DNA of 64,000 nucleotides from Flavobacterium limnosediminis JC2902 (GTDB lineage Bacteria > Bacteroidota > Bacteroidia > Flavobacteriales > Flavobacteriaceae). Under the pieces are notes generated by a model. The model searched no databases. It saw nothing but the letters and a program-made list of their open reading frames with translations, and had not been told where the DNA came from. Shown here one piece after another: positions 20,040 through 29,364 of the stretch. The stretch covers positions 247,991 to 311,990 of the forward strand of contig NZ_AVGG01000005.1 in NCBI RefSeq assembly GCF_000498535.1. The letters are read 5' to 3'. Made by a program: the position numbers and the translations under genes. Each line of letters opens with the position of its first letter. Within the stretch, counting starts at the first letter, position 1.

Positions 20040-21113
20040 TTAGAAAACGTCGCTTTCTTTCAGTTTTTCCATATTGTTGACCAACTGGAGTTCGTCAATA
20101 AATTTTTGGATTTTACCATTCATAACCCCATCCATATCAAAAACGTCTAAACCAATTCGGTGATCGGTTACACGACCTTGCGAATAATTGTAGGTTCTAA
20201 TTTTTGCAGAACGGTCACCTGAACTAACTTGCGAAGTACGCTTTACGGCATCTTCCGCTTGCTTTTTCGCCAATTCCTGTTCGTACAAACGGGAACGCAA
20301 AACCTCTAACGCTCTGTCTTTATTTTTATGTTGTGATTTCTGATCCTGACATTGTGCCACCAATCCGGTAGGGATGTGTGTTAAACGCACGGCCGATTTT
20401 GTCGTATTTACCGACTGACCACCGGGACCTGATGAACAGAAGAAATCCACACGAACGTCGTTCATGTCGATTTGTACGTCGAATTCTTCGGCTTCCGGAA
20501 GTACCATAACCGTCGCTGCGGAAGTGTGCACACGTCCTTGCGTCTCGGTTTGCGGTACACGCTGAACACGGTGAACACCCGCTTCGAATTTTAAAGTTCC
20601 GTAAACGTCTTCTCCGGTCACTTCAAAAATCACCTCTTTGAATCCGCCCGAAGTCCCTTCGTTCATATCCACTACAGAAGTTCTCCATCCTTTGCTTTCG
20701 CAATATTTAGTGTACATACGGAACAAATCGCCCGCAAAAATGGAAGCTTCATCCCCACCGGTACCGGCACGGATTTCCACCATTACGTTTTTGGCATCTT
20801 CGGCGTCTTTCGGGATCAACATGAATTTGATTTCCTCTTCCAGTTGCGGCAAACGCTCTTTGGCTTCTTCCAGTTGCATTTTGGCCATTTCCACCATTTC
20901 GGCATCAGAACCATCGGCAATGATTTCCTGGGCTTCTTTAATATTTCCGTCGACATTGATGTATTCCTCGCGTTTTTCAACCAAGGCTTTCAAATCTTTA
21001 TATTCTTTATTAAGCTGAACATAACGCTTTTGGTCGGCGATAACATCGGGTTGGATAATCAAATCCGAGATCTCGTCAAAACGCTGTTTCACATATTGCA
21101 GTCTGTCTAACAT
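20040..21113 (-). CDS. prfA: Peptide chain release factor 1
   Basis: Ribosomal release factor for UAA and UAG stops, 357 residues with this start. The catalytic GGQ is in [15 protein letters not shown]; the codon-recognition tripeptide is PQT in VPQTETQG (PxT type, hence RF1 rather than RF2's SPF); [18 protein letters not shown] marks domain 2. The ATG giving [12 protein letters not shown] is chosen because the family begins there; an in-frame ATG nine codons upstream adds an unusual HPKTAYRI extension. Monocistronic, with its own terminator. Confidence 0.96.
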   Translation of the reverse strand: MLDRLQYVKQRFDEISDLIIQPDVIADQKRYVQLNKEYKDLKALVEKREEYINVDGNIKEAQEIIADGSDAEMVEMAKMQLEEAKERLPQLEEEIKFMLIPKDAEDAKNVMVEIRAGTGGDEASIFAGDLFRMYTKYCESKGWRTSVVDMNEGTSGGFKEVIFEVTGEDVYGTLKFEAGVHRVQRVPQTETQGRVHTSAATVMVLPEAEEFDVQIDMNDVRVDFFCSSGPGGQSVNTTKSAVRLTHIPTGLVAQCQDQKSQHKNKDRALEVLRSRLYEQELAKKQAEDAVKRTSQVSSGDRSAKIRTYNYSQGRVTDHRIGLDVFDMDGVMNGKIQKFIDELQLVNNMEKLKESDVF

Positions 21114-21192
21114 AATTCTATACGCTGTTTTCGGGTGCAAAATTACAAAAAAAATAGGTTCAAAAAACAGCTAAAAAACAACATCTCTTTTT

Positions 21193-21224
21193 TTGCAAAA
21201 TATTATTCAATTTATCTACCTTTA
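21193..21224 (+). promoter_or_regulatory. Promoter of the DUF6265-like lipoprotein gene
   Basis: -33 TTG at 21193-21195 and -7 TAccTTTA at 21217-21224 (one mismatch to TAnnTTTG), 21 bp apart. The ATG follows 18 bp later. Confidence 0.55.
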
Positions 21225-21242
21225 TCCCGTTAAAAATCTTGA

Positions 21243-21761
21243 ATGAAAATGAAAAAATTCACTGTTACTTTAGCTGCAATTGCGTTTGTGGCCTGTAACC
21301 AAAAGAAAGAGAGTTCACTACAGATTGGTGAACCGGAAGAGATTGTAACCAAAGACTACGAACAGCTTGAAAAAGCAGACTGGCTTTTGGGAGAATGGGG
21401 AAATACTTCTGCGGAAGGCAATTTAACCGAGACCTGGAAACAGGAAAACGACAGTACTTTTATCGGAAAAAATTTCGTAACCGTTGAAGTGGACACTGTT
21501 TTTCAGGAAAATGTGGTTTTGGAACAAAAGAACGACAGTTTGTTCTACAAAGTGACCGTTAAAGGACAAAACAACAACGAAACGGTAGCTTTCTATCTGA
21601 CTGCCGCGGATGATGATCAGTTGGTTTTTGAAAATCCGAAACATGATTTTCCTAACAAGATTACTTATAACAAGATTTCATCTGACAGTTTAGTTGCTGA
21701 AATTTCCGGAATGAAAGACGGAAAAATAAGCAAGGAACTATTTGCTATGAAGAAGCGTTAA
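21243..21761 (+). CDS. DUF6265-like lipoprotein
   Basis: Lipoprotein of 172 residues: lipobox FVAC, Cys at about 18. The core LEKADWLLGEWGNTS...LTETWKQENDSTFIGK and FENPKHDFPNKITY match the small beta-sandwich/lipocalin-like family DUF6265, which is common in Bacteroidota and of unknown function. A second ATG two codons in (MKKF) is an equally possible start. It has its own promoter and a terminator immediately after. Confidence 0.75.
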   Translation: MKMKKFTVTLAAIAFVACNQKKESSLQIGEPEEIVTKDYEQLEKADWLLGEWGNTSAEGNLTETWKQENDSTFIGKNFVTVEVDTVFQENVVLEQKNDSLFYKVTVKGQNNNETVAFYLTAADDDQLVFENPKHDFPNKITYNKISSDSLVAEISGMKDGKISKELFAMKKR

Positions 21762-21785
21762 ATCCAAAAAAGAAACGAAAATTTT

Positions 21786-21815
21786 AAAAAGCCTCGCAAT
21801 CAGCGGGGCTTTTTC
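21786..21815 (+). terminator. Intrinsic terminator
   Basis: AAAAAGCCtCG / CGgGGCTTTTT hairpin with T-run, 25 bp after the lipoprotein stop codon. Confidence 0.8.
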
Positions 21816-21866
21816 TTTATAACTAATTCATTTTCAACACGTAATAAAAATATCACAATTTTATTT

Positions 21867-21950
21867 TAAATAAGTCTAAATAAATCTTGTGTTTTTCGAA
21901 ATTAGAAAATAGTTTTGCGGTAAAATATTATTTTAATTTATTCTAAATAA
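21867..21950 (+). promoter_or_regulatory. Promoter and candidate iron-responsive operator of the siderophore receptor
   Basis: The core promoter is textbook for Bacteroidota: -33 TTG (21887-21889), 20-bp spacer, -7 TAgtTTTG (21910-21917). Three TAAATAA heptamers surround it, at 21867-21873, 21877-21883 and 21944-21950; the first two are direct repeats 10 bp apart touching -33, the third is just before the ATG. Position and AT-rich composition suggest repression by a Fur-type regulator, by inference from the gene's role. Confidence 0.6.
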
Positions 21951-21952
21951 AA

Positions 21953-24115
21953 ATGAAAACTGCGAAATTATTTTACTTAACCGTAAGTGCGCTATTTGTC
22001 AGCACGTCTTTTCTTGCTCAGGAAAAGGAAACAAAAAAAGATTCCATCAAGACATTAAATGAAGTTATTGTTAACGGAAACACTCATAAATACAAAAGAG
22101 AAAAGAGTACTACCGTTTCAAAAATGCCGTTAACCAACATTGAAAACCCACAAGTTTACAATACGGTTACAAGCGAATTATTAAAAGAGCAAGTTGTAAC
22201 CAATTTTAATGACGCTCTAAAAAATGCCACCGGAGTAGCAAGACTTTGGGAGTCGACCGGTCGTGGCGGTGACGGTGCCGAATTTTACATTGTTAGAGGA
22301 TTTGCCACTCAACCAACGATGATTAATGGATTTCCCGGCATCAACAACGGGACTATTGATCCGTTAAACGTAGATAATATCGAAGTCATAAAAGGCCCGT
22401 CGGGAACTCTATATGGCAGCAGTCTGATTTCTTACGGCGGATTAATCAACATAGTGACCAAAAAACCACATTCAAAATTTGGTGGTGAAATTGGCTATAA
22501 TGCCGGGACGTACGGGATGGACAGAGTTACCGCCGATGTAAATCTCCCCATAAATAAAGATGTTGATTTCAGAGTAAACACAGCCTACCAAAAGGAAAAT
22601 TCTTTTCAGGATGCCGGTTTCGGAAAATCATTCTTCATCGCTCCTTCTTTGAATTACAGGGTTACCGACAAACTATCCTTTTTAATCAATACCGAATTCT
22701 ACGAAAGAACATCAGCTAATGCACCGATGATTTTCTTAAGCAGATATTCTCCGTTGTCTTTTAACTCAATGGATCTTTTTGAAAGAAGTTATAAGAAATC
22801 CTATACTTCAAATGAGTTATCCATCAGCAATCCGACGTATAATTTACAGGCTCTGATGATTTATAAATTATCGGATCAATGGACATCACAAACTGTCTTA
22901 TCCAGAAGTAACAGCAAAACCAGTGGCTACTACTCCTATTTATGGGATTCTGCCAATGGCGATGAGTTTACCCGATTTATCTCAAAAAGAAACGGTGAAA
23001 CATTGACTACTGATATCCAACAAAATTTCATCGGTGATTTCAAAATCGGAAAATTAAGAAATCGCTTAGTGGCCGGACTTGACTACTTCAAATCCGATAT
23101 TTTCAACGGAAGCACAGGTTGGGTTGGCAACGGAACTGTTTCTTTAGTAAACCAAACGGATACAGGCGATTTAACCCAAGCCGGTGTAGACAATCTTTTG
23201 GTTGGTTCCTTCGAAGGTAACTCGACGGCAGAAACTGAAATCATCAGTGCTTATGTTTCAAATGTATTGAATATTACTGATAAACTTTCTGTTATGGCCA
23301 GTATCCGTGGTGATGTATTTAAAGGAAAAACCGCATATTGGTCAACTGACGAAATCAGCAGCCAAACCAGTTTTTCACCAAAATTTGGTGCCGTCTATCA
23401 AATCATAGAGAACAAATTATCGGCTTTCGGTAACTACATGAATGGTTTTGTCAACGTAGCACCACAACAGGTTGCCGATGTTGACGGTTCCAACCCGAGA
23501 ATGAAATCTTTTGACCCGGAGCACGCCAACCAATATGAATTTGGTTTAAAAACAAATCTGTACAAAGACATTATTTCAGGTTCGATCAGCTATTACAACA
23601 TCGATGTGAAGAACCGATTGATGACCGATCCGAACAACATCAACAACTCAATTCAGGGTGGTGAAGTAAACAGTAAAGGTGTTGAAATCAGTCTTACGGC
23701 TAATCCGACGAAAGGTTTAAATATCATTGCAGGTTATGGCTATAATGACAGCGAAGTGACTAAAGATAATCCCGGAGATGGCTATTTAGGTTTGCGTCCC
23801 GAAGAAGCCGGACCGGAAAATTTAGTAAACTTATGGGCTAATTACACTTTTGTGGCGGGTAACTTAAAAGGATTCGGAATTGGATTCGGAGGAAATTATG
23901 CCAGCGAATACAAAACCTTAAACAGAGCCAACATAGGTACGTTTGAATTACCGGATTACACTATTTTAAATTCGGCTTTGTGTTATAACAACGACAAATT
24001 CAACATTTCCTTAAAAGTGAACAACCTTCTAAACGAAAAATACTATTCGGGTTGGTCAACCGTTACGCCTCAAAAATTAAGAAGCTTAACTGCCGGTTTA
24101 ACCTATAGATTTTAA
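21953..24115 (+). CDS. TonB-dependent siderophore receptor
   Basis: Outer-membrane active transporter of 720 residues. Signal peptide 1-22 (FLAQ), then a short linker; the plug domain at about 60-190 contains FNDALKNATGVARLWEST, YIVRGF and IEVIKGPSGTLYGSS; the 22-strand barrel fills the rest and ends LRSLTAGLTYRF with C-terminal Phe. The RGF and KGPSGTLYG blocks and the overall size fit ferric-siderophore (FhuE/FoxA-like) receptors rather than SusC proteins. No carboxypeptidase-like N-terminal domain is visible. The adjacent PepSY gene supports an iron-uptake role. The ligand is unknown. Confidence 0.9.
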   Translation: MKTAKLFYLTVSALFVSTSFLAQEKETKKDSIKTLNEVIVNGNTHKYKREKSTTVSKMPLTNIENPQVYNTVTSELLKEQVVTNFNDALKNATGVARLWESTGRGGDGAEFYIVRGFATQPTMINGFPGINNGTIDPLNVDNIEVIKGPSGTLYGSSLISYGGLINIVTKKPHSKFGGEIGYNAGTYGMDRVTADVNLPINKDVDFRVNTAYQKENSFQDAGFGKSFFIAPSLNYRVTDKLSFLINTEFYERTSANAPMIFLSRYSPLSFNSMDLFERSYKKSYTSNELSISNPTYNLQALMIYKLSDQWTSQTVLSRSNSKTSGYYSYLWDSANGDEFTRFISKRNGETLTTDIQQNFIGDFKIGKLRNRLVAGLDYFKSDIFNGSTGWVGNGTVSLVNQTDTGDLTQAGVDNLLVGSFEGNSTAETEIISAYVSNVLNITDKLSVMASIRGDVFKGKTAYWSTDEISSQTSFSPKFGAVYQIIENKLSAFGNYMNGFVNVAPQQVADVDGSNPRMKSFDPEHANQYEFGLKTNLYKDIISGSISYYNIDVKNRLMTDPNNINNSIQGGEVNSKGVEISLTANPTKGLNIIAGYGYNDSEVTKDNPGDGYLGLRPEEAGPENLVNLWANYTFVAGNLKGFGIGFGGNYASEYKTLNRANIGTFELPDYTILNSALCYNNDKFNISLKVNNLLNEKYYSGWSTVTPQKLRSLTAGLTYRF

Positions 24116-24149
24116 TAATAAATGATTTGTGTTAGTTTAGTTTAAATCA

Positions 24150-24177
24150 GACTCCTCATTTCGGTGGGGAGTTTTTA
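24150..24177 (+). terminator. Terminator/attenuator between receptor and PepSY gene
   Basis: Stem ACTCCtC / GgGGAGT with a TTTCGG-type loop and T5, 35 bp after the receptor stop and just 11 bp before the next ATG. Partial read-through would set PepSY expression below receptor expression. Confidence 0.7.
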
Positions 24178-24187
24178 TCGTTGAAGA

Positions 24188-25318
24188 ATGAAAAACAACA
24201 TTTTAAAAAAAGCAATCCGAAAAATACATCTTTGGCTAGGGCTGGCTTCCGGTATTATCGTATTTATTATTGCCATCACCGGATGTATTTATGCGTTTCA
24301 GATGGAAATCAAGGACATGATCGAAGATTACCGTTTTATCGACAAACAGGATGCTCCTTATATGCTACCATCTGAATTACAGAAAATTGCTCAAAAAGAA
24401 CTTCCAAACAAACATTTGCACGCTATAGAATATAATGGTCCTGAAGAAGCTGCGGAAGGTATCTTTTTCAATAATGAACCTCGTTATTATTATACGGTTT
24501 ACATGAATCCGTATAACGGAAAAATAATCAAAACCATTGATTTGGACAAAGGCTTCTTCCCTTTCATTTTAGACGGCCATTTTTATTTATGGTTACCGCA
24601 AGAAATCGGTCAAACTGTTGTGGCGACTGCTACCCTGATTTTTGTTCTGATGATCATCAGTGGTTTCATCCTTTGGTTTCCGAAAAACAGAAAAGCAGCC
24701 AAACAACGTTTTTGGTTTCAATGGAAGGAGAGTTTAAAATGGAAACGAAGAAATTACGACTTGCACAATATCACAGGTTTTTACGTGATGAGTATCGCAC
24801 TAATTTTTGCCGTAACGGGTTTGGTTTGGGGTTTCCCTTGGTTTGCGTATTGTTATTACACGGCGATGGGAGGCGAAAAATCCTTAATTTACGAGGATCC
24901 GGTTTCCGTGCGACCTAAAACTGCAGATGCTAAAATCGCCAATCCGTTGGACAAAGCCTGGCTGATGATGCAAAAGGAATATCCGACAGCAAAATCCATC
25001 GAGGTACATCCTCCGGAAACGGACAGCTCATCAATTGCTGCCAACGCAAATCCGGAAGCCGGAACGTACTGGAAAATAGACTACCGTTACTATGATCAGT
25101 ATACCTTAAAAGAAAAACAGGTCAATCATGTTTGGGGACGTTATCCCACAACAACTAATTCCGATAAGGTAATGCGTATGAATTACGACATTCACACCGG
25201 AGCCATTTTGGGTTTACCCGGAAAAATATTCGCTTTCCTGATTAGTTTACTGATTGCGAGTTTGCCGGTTACCGGATTTCTGATTTGGTGGGGAAGAAAG
25301 AAGAAAGGTAAAGCTTAA
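24188..25318 (+). CDS. PepSY-associated transmembrane protein (siderophore-linked)
   Basis: Inner-membrane protein of 376 residues of the PepSY-TM family, in which ferric-siderophore reductases such as FsrB are found. Membrane helices lie at about 12-38 (IHLWLGLASGIIVFIIAITG), 140-162, 200-222 and 350-370; HLWLGLASG, LWLPQEIG and DLHNITGFY carry conserved His that may ligate haem. Periplasmic PepSY-like domains lie between. It follows the TonB receptor and is likely involved in iron release from the imported siderophore, an inference from family and context. Confidence 0.85.
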   Translation: MKNNILKKAIRKIHLWLGLASGIIVFIIAITGCIYAFQMEIKDMIEDYRFIDKQDAPYMLPSELQKIAQKELPNKHLHAIEYNGPEEAAEGIFFNNEPRYYYTVYMNPYNGKIIKTIDLDKGFFPFILDGHFYLWLPQEIGQTVVATATLIFVLMIISGFILWFPKNRKAAKQRFWFQWKESLKWKRRNYDLHNITGFYVMSIALIFAVTGLVWGFPWFAYCYYTAMGGEKSLIYEDPVSVRPKTADAKIANPLDKAWLMMQKEYPTAKSIEVHPPETDSSSIAANANPEAGTYWKIDYRYYDQYTLKEKQVNHVWGRYPTTTNSDKVMRMNYDIHTGAILGLPGKIFAFLISLLIASLPVTGFLIWWGRKKKGKA

Positions 25319-25347
25319 AAATTAAAAATCCCGCAGATTTTGCAGAT

Positions 25348-25382
25348 AAAAAAAGGCTTTTCAATTACGAAAAGCCTTTTTT
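25348..25382. terminator. Bidirectional terminator
   Basis: AAAAAAAGGCTTTTc / gAAAAGCCTTTTTT hairpin with T-runs in both directions between the convergent PepSY and pepD genes. Confidence 0.85.
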
Positions 25383-25408
25383 ACTATATTCTGAAAACTA
25401 ATTTCAGC

Positions 25409-26872
25409 TTAATTTTTCACCGGAATACTCTCCAAAATCTCAAGGACGAATTTCCAATATTTCTGAGCTGAAGAAATCGAAGCTCTTTCATCCGGGCTGT
25501 GTGCTCCTTTGATGGTTGGACCGAAGGAAATCATGTCCATATCCGGATAATTAGTTCCTAAGATTCCGCATTCTAATCCGGCGTGACAAGCAGCGACATT
25601 CGGTTTGGAACCGTTTTGTTTTTCATAGATGGATGCCATCACATCTAAAATCGGAGAGGTCACATTAGGTGTCCAACCCGGGTAAGAACCGGTAACCGTC
25701 ACTTCGCAGCCAAACAATTCGTAAGCCGAACGTAATGCATTCGCCAAATCAAACTTAGACGATTCAACAGAAGAACGTGTTAAATTCTGAATCGAAATCT
25801 CTCCGTCTTTCACAATCACACGGGCAATATTGTTGGACGTTTCCACCAGATTTTCCATATCGGCACTCATTCTGTAAACTCCGTTATGAGCCGTATAAAC
25901 TGCACGTAACAAACCTTCCTGGACTCCCAAATCCATTACTTTTGAAGGTAAATCGGATTTTACGATTTCAATGGTTAGGTTTTTCTCAGTCGTTTTATAC
26001 TCGAATTTAATATCGTTAATTACTTCCTGCATATCAAACACGAAAGCCTCATCGTACATTCCGGCAATGATCACTTTAGCAACGCTTTCACGCGGAATTG
26101 CATTACGCAGACTTCCTCCGTTAATTTCCGAAATCTGCAAACCGAAGTTTTCAAATCCGTCGAACAACAAACGGTTCATTATTTTGTTGGCATTCCCTAA
26201 ACCTTTATCGATATCCATTCCGGAGTGCCCTCCGTTTAAACCTTTAACGGTAATGGTATAACCTACTGAATCTTGCGGAACTTCTTCCTCATTATACTGA
26301 CGGGTTGCCGTAACATCCACGCCACCGGCACAACCAATGCCGATCTCATCATCTTCTTCCGTATCTAAATTCAAAAGGATTTCACCGTTAAGCAAACCGC
26401 CTTTTAAGCCCATCGCTCCGGTCATTCCCGTTTCTTCATCAATAGTGAATAACGCTTCGATAGCCGGGTGTTTGATCTCTGTACTTTCTAAAATCGCCAT
26501 GATGGTTGCTACTCCAAGACCGTTATCGGCACCAAGTGTAGTTCCTTTGGCGCGAACCCAGTCCCCGTCCACATACATTTCAATTCCCTGTGTATCAAAA
26601 TCGAAAACAGTGTCGTTGTTTTTTTGGTGCACCATATCCAAATGCGACTGCATCACTATGGTTTTACGGTTTTCCATTCCTGCCGAAGCCGGTTTTCTGA
26701 TGATTACGTTTCCTACTTCATCATTAATGGTTTCAAGACCTAGTTTTTTTCCGAAATCCATCATAAATGCGATTACGCGCTCTTCCTTTTTAGAGGGACG
26801 CGGCACGGCATTCAGGTCGGCAAATTTATTCCAAAGCTGTTTAGGCTCAAGGTTTCTTACTTCCTGGCTCAT
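25409..26872 (-). CDS. pepD: Aminoacyl-histidine dipeptidase (M20 family)
   Basis: Cytosolic non-specific dipeptidase, 487 residues, the usual PepD length. Zinc-ligand blocks are visible: MQSHLDMVHQ (first His and Asp), GTTLGADNGLGVA (bridging Asp), IDEETGMTGAMGL (general base Glu-Glu), NLDTEEDDEIGIGCAGG and, near the C-terminus, HAGLECG and GAHSPDE. The lid/dimerisation domain lies between residues 205 and 390 (GLNGGHSGMDIDKGLGNA). It hydrolyses Xaa-His and other dipeptides during peptide turnover. Monocistronic. Confidence 0.94.
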   Translation of the reverse strand: MSQEVRNLEPKQLWNKFADLNAVPRPSKKEERVIAFMMDFGKKLGLETINDEVGNVIIRKPASAGMENRKTIVMQSHLDMVHQKNNDTVFDFDTQGIEMYVDGDWVRAKGTTLGADNGLGVATIMAILESTEIKHPAIEALFTIDEETGMTGAMGLKGGLLNGEILLNLDTEEDDEIGIGCAGGVDVTATRQYNEEEVPQDSVGYTITVKGLNGGHSGMDIDKGLGNANKIMNRLLFDGFENFGLQISEINGGSLRNAIPRESVAKVIIAGMYDEAFVFDMQEVINDIKFEYKTTEKNLTIEIVKSDLPSKVMDLGVQEGLLRAVYTAHNGVYRMSADMENLVETSNNIARVIVKDGEISIQNLTRSSVESSKFDLANALRSAYELFGCEVTVTGSYPGWTPNVTSPILDVMASIYEKQNGSKPNVAACHAGLECGILGTNYPDMDMISFGPTIKGAHSPDERASISSAQKYWKFVLEILESIPVKN

Positions 26873-26987
26873 ATTTTTTATTTAATGTTGTTTTTTTCAA
26901 AGTCCCAAAGTTACGAAGTTTTACCACTTTGGAGATCAGAATGTGGAGTAATTTTCGTGGTAAAGATTAAGCGGACATCTTTACACA

Positions 26988-27051
26988 TTAAACACAGATT
27001 TCACTAATTTACGCAGATTAATTTGTGAAAATTCGTGAAATCTGTGTTTAA
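26988..27051. repeat. Long inverted repeat AACACAGATTTCAC
   Basis: Perfect 17-bp arms (TTAAACACAGATTTCAC and its complement) separated by 30 bp. This intergenic repeat type is common in flavobacterial genomes; a single related arm sits near 13579. Noncoding. Confidence 0.75.
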
Positions 27052-27127
27052 AAAAGTTAAAAAATCCTACTTATTTTTTTATAACTTTAATCAAAAACGT
27101 TTTTTCTTAAGTATTTTTCAGCAGAAA

Positions 27128-27412
27128 TTATTCGTGATTCAGTAGTTTCTCATGTGCCACGTGCTCCTCGAAAAGTTGCGGTATTTTTTTTTCGGACACT
27201 TCGCCATACCAAACATTATCAGGCTGAAAACCTATCACAGGAGCGCACTTACAATTATCGGTGCATTGAATTTTCATCATCACGACATCGCCTTTCATTT
27301 CGGTTTGTTTTATGAGTCCTCGAAACACTTTTCGGTTGTGTTTGTTGGGCTTTCCGCATTTGCTTCCGTCACAGAAGAGAATGACTTTTTTCGGAATATC
27401 TAAACTTTTCAT
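27128..27412 (-). CDS. Thioredoxin-like [2Fe-2S] ferredoxin-domain protein
   Basis: Small protein of 94 residues with the cysteine spacing of thioredoxin-like ferredoxins: C14-x4-C19 in FCDGSKCGK and C50-x3-C54 (plus C56) in IQCTDNCKCAP, which can bind one [2Fe-2S] cluster. No signal peptide; cytoplasmic. Partner unknown. It stands alone, divergent from the DUF3810 gene. Function as an electron carrier or iron-sulfur sensor is inferred from the family. Confidence 0.75.
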   Translation of the reverse strand: MKSLDIPKKVILFCDGSKCGKPNKHNRKVFRGLIKQTEMKGDVVMMKIQCTDNCKCAPVIGFQPDNVWYGEVSEKKIPQLFEEHVAHEKLLNHE

Positions 27413-27609
27413 AATACTCTTTTCTTAATTCCTGCTTATTACAAATTTACGACAAGTCTTTGGATTTGAAAACAGAACCAAGAACAAAGAGTCAAGACGG
27501 TTTTATCATCATATTATGTTTGTTTCTCGTTTCTTGTCTCTTGATTCTCGTCTATTCTCTATTTTCTATTTTCTATCATCTATTTTCTATCTTTATCAAA
27601 ATTTTCTCC

Positions 27610-28671
27610 ATGAACCGAAAACTGATTTTACCGCTTTTTCTCGTCTTTCAATTGATCGGATTAAAGATTCTTTCCTTTTTTCCGGAGACAGTGGAGCGTT
27701 ATTACAGCAACGGGTTTTACCCGCCTTTAGCCAGAATTTCTAGAATCACGTTGGGGAAAATTCCGTTTTCTGTAGGAGATCTTATTTATTGTATCGCCAT
27801 TTTCTTTTTGCTTCGGTGGTTCTGGAAACAACGAAAAACATGGAAATCGCAGTGGAAATCGAATCTTTTATCCCTTTTGGGATTTGTATCGGTATTTTAT
27901 TTTTTCTTCAACCTTCTATGGGCGATGAATTATTTGCGGGTTCCGATGTATGAAAAACTAAAGATTGAACGCGAATACACTCAGGAGGAATTGCTGGCTT
28001 TCACCAAACTGATGATTTTAAAAACAAACTCCATTCATTCGCAATTGGTTAAAAATGATACTGTAAAAGTTGTTCTTCCATTTAACCGGGAACAAATTTT
28101 CGAGAAAACACAAAACGGTTATGACAATCTGGCAAAGGCATTTCCATATCTTAAGTATGAAAAACATTCCGTTAAACCTTCACTGTTAAGTACGCCACTT
28201 ACATATATGGGTTTCGGCGGGTATCTGAATCCGTTTACCAATGAAGCTCAGGTGAACAACCTCATCCCGTTGCATAATTTCACAACTACAACCGGACACG
28301 AAATGGCGCATCAGATTGGTATTGGCCCGGAAAGCGAAGCCAATTTCATCGGTTATATGGCTACGATTTACAACGACGACATTTATTTCAAATACTGCGG
28401 TTATGCGTATGCATTGCGCTACTGCTTGGGGAATCTGGAAAATTTTGAAGAAGGTGCTGCCGAACCATTGCTGCCGTTAATTCATCCCGGAATCCTGAAA
28501 AACTTTGAAGAAACCGAGGAATTCTGGGACAGTCATCAAACATTTATCGATGTGATTTTCCATACATTTTATGACAATTTCCTGAAAGTGAACCAACAGA
28601 AAGACGGTTTGGAAGGGTACAGCAAATTCGTTGGAATTATGGTAAATTACTATAAGAACAATAAACTTTAA
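27610..28671 (+). CDS. DUF3810 membrane protein with HExxH motif
   Basis: Membrane protein of 353 residues. The ATG at 27610 (MNRKLILPLFL) is preferred; the in-frame extension back to 27460 is low-complexity polypyrimidine repeat (TCTATTTTCTAT words) and not gene-like. Helices lie at about 5-20, 47-67 and 80-100. The soluble part contains HEMAHQIGIGPESEAN, a zinc-peptidase-like HExxH with a downstream Glu, a hallmark of DUF3810. A membrane-bound metallopeptidase is plausible, but no substrate is known. Confidence 0.82.
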   Translation: MNRKLILPLFLVFQLIGLKILSFFPETVERYYSNGFYPPLARISRITLGKIPFSVGDLIYCIAIFFLLRWFWKQRKTWKSQWKSNLLSLLGFVSVFYFFFNLLWAMNYLRVPMYEKLKIEREYTQEELLAFTKLMILKTNSIHSQLVKNDTVKVVLPFNREQIFEKTQNGYDNLAKAFPYLKYEKHSVKPSLLSTPLTYMGFGGYLNPFTNEAQVNNLIPLHNFTTTTGHEMAHQIGIGPESEANFIGYMATIYNDDIYFKYCGYAYALRYCLGNLENFEEGAAEPLLPLIHPGILKNFEETEEFWDSHQTFIDVIFHTFYDNFLKVNQQKDGLEGYSKFVGIMVNYYKNNKL

Positions 28672-28805
28672 GTTATGCTGTCTTAAAAAAACCAGCACAT
28701 ATCTAATTGAAAATCATTAACTTTATTGGTCAAATGGAGCAGCGACCATTAAAAACGGGCGGAACCCAAAAGCCAAACGAGTAGGAAATAATACAAATTA
28801 ATTTT

Positions 28806-29255
28806 ATGGCAGATAACAGCGTATCGTTACACAGAGTCCTCAAATCCTCTCCCGAAAAAGTTTACCGTGCCTTTACCGAAGCCAATGCGCTTGCATCCTG
28901 GATTCCTCCTTATGGTTTCCTTTGTACCGTGCATGAAATGAATGTGTCTGTTGGGGGAACTTATAAAATGTCATTTCATAATTTTTCAACCGGCAACAGT
29001 CACTCCTTTGGGGGAAAATATATCGAGATCAAACCCAATGAATTTTTAAAGTATACCGATAAATTTGATGATCCGAACCTTCCCGGAGAAATGATTACTT
29101 CCGTTTGGTTGCGGGAAGTTATTGGTGGTACCGAATTAAAAGTGCTGCAGGAAGGAATACCTTCGGTCATTCCAGTTGAAATGTGTTATTTAGGCTGGCA
29201 AGATTCTTTAGACAAACTGACGAAACTGGTTGAACCCGAAATTCCGGATGCTTAA
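28806..29255 (+). CDS. SRPBCC family protein (AHSA1-like)
   Basis: Ligand-binding START/Bet v1-type fold of 149 residues: LHRVLKSSPEKVYRAFTEAN at the N-terminus, LASWIPPYGF, GGTYKMSFHNF and the C-terminal helix GWQDSLDKLTKLVE are typical AHSA1-like features. Cytoplasmic. Such proteins bind hydrophobic ligands or act in stress responses; nothing in the sequence fixes the role. The 134-bp upstream gap holds no recognisable promoter; a terminator follows. Confidence 0.82.
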   Translation: MADNSVSLHRVLKSSPEKVYRAFTEANALASWIPPYGFLCTVHEMNVSVGGTYKMSFHNFSTGNSHSFGGKYIEIKPNEFLKYTDKFDDPNLPGEMITSVWLREVIGGTELKVLQEGIPSVIPVEMCYLGWQDSLDKLTKLVEPEIPDA

Positions 29256-29298
29256 AATTTTCAATTAAAAACAGTCGCAACTGCGATTTTAAAAATAT

Positions 29299-29328
29299 AA
29301 GGTTTCAGTTTTACCTGAAACCTTTTTT
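29299..29328 (+). terminator. Intrinsic terminator
   Basis: Perfect AAGGTTTCAG / CTGAAACCTT stem with T6. A smaller TCGCA/TGCGA hairpin precedes it at about 29273-29284. Confidence 0.8.
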
Positions 29329-29364
29329 ATATACCCTAACTTCAATAAAAAAAATCCTCCAATA

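Noticed and set aside
27460..27609. N-terminal extension of the DUF3810 protein
   Set aside because: The extension is encoded by low-complexity TCTATTTTCTAT repeats and would place a second hydrophobic segment before the family's normal start.
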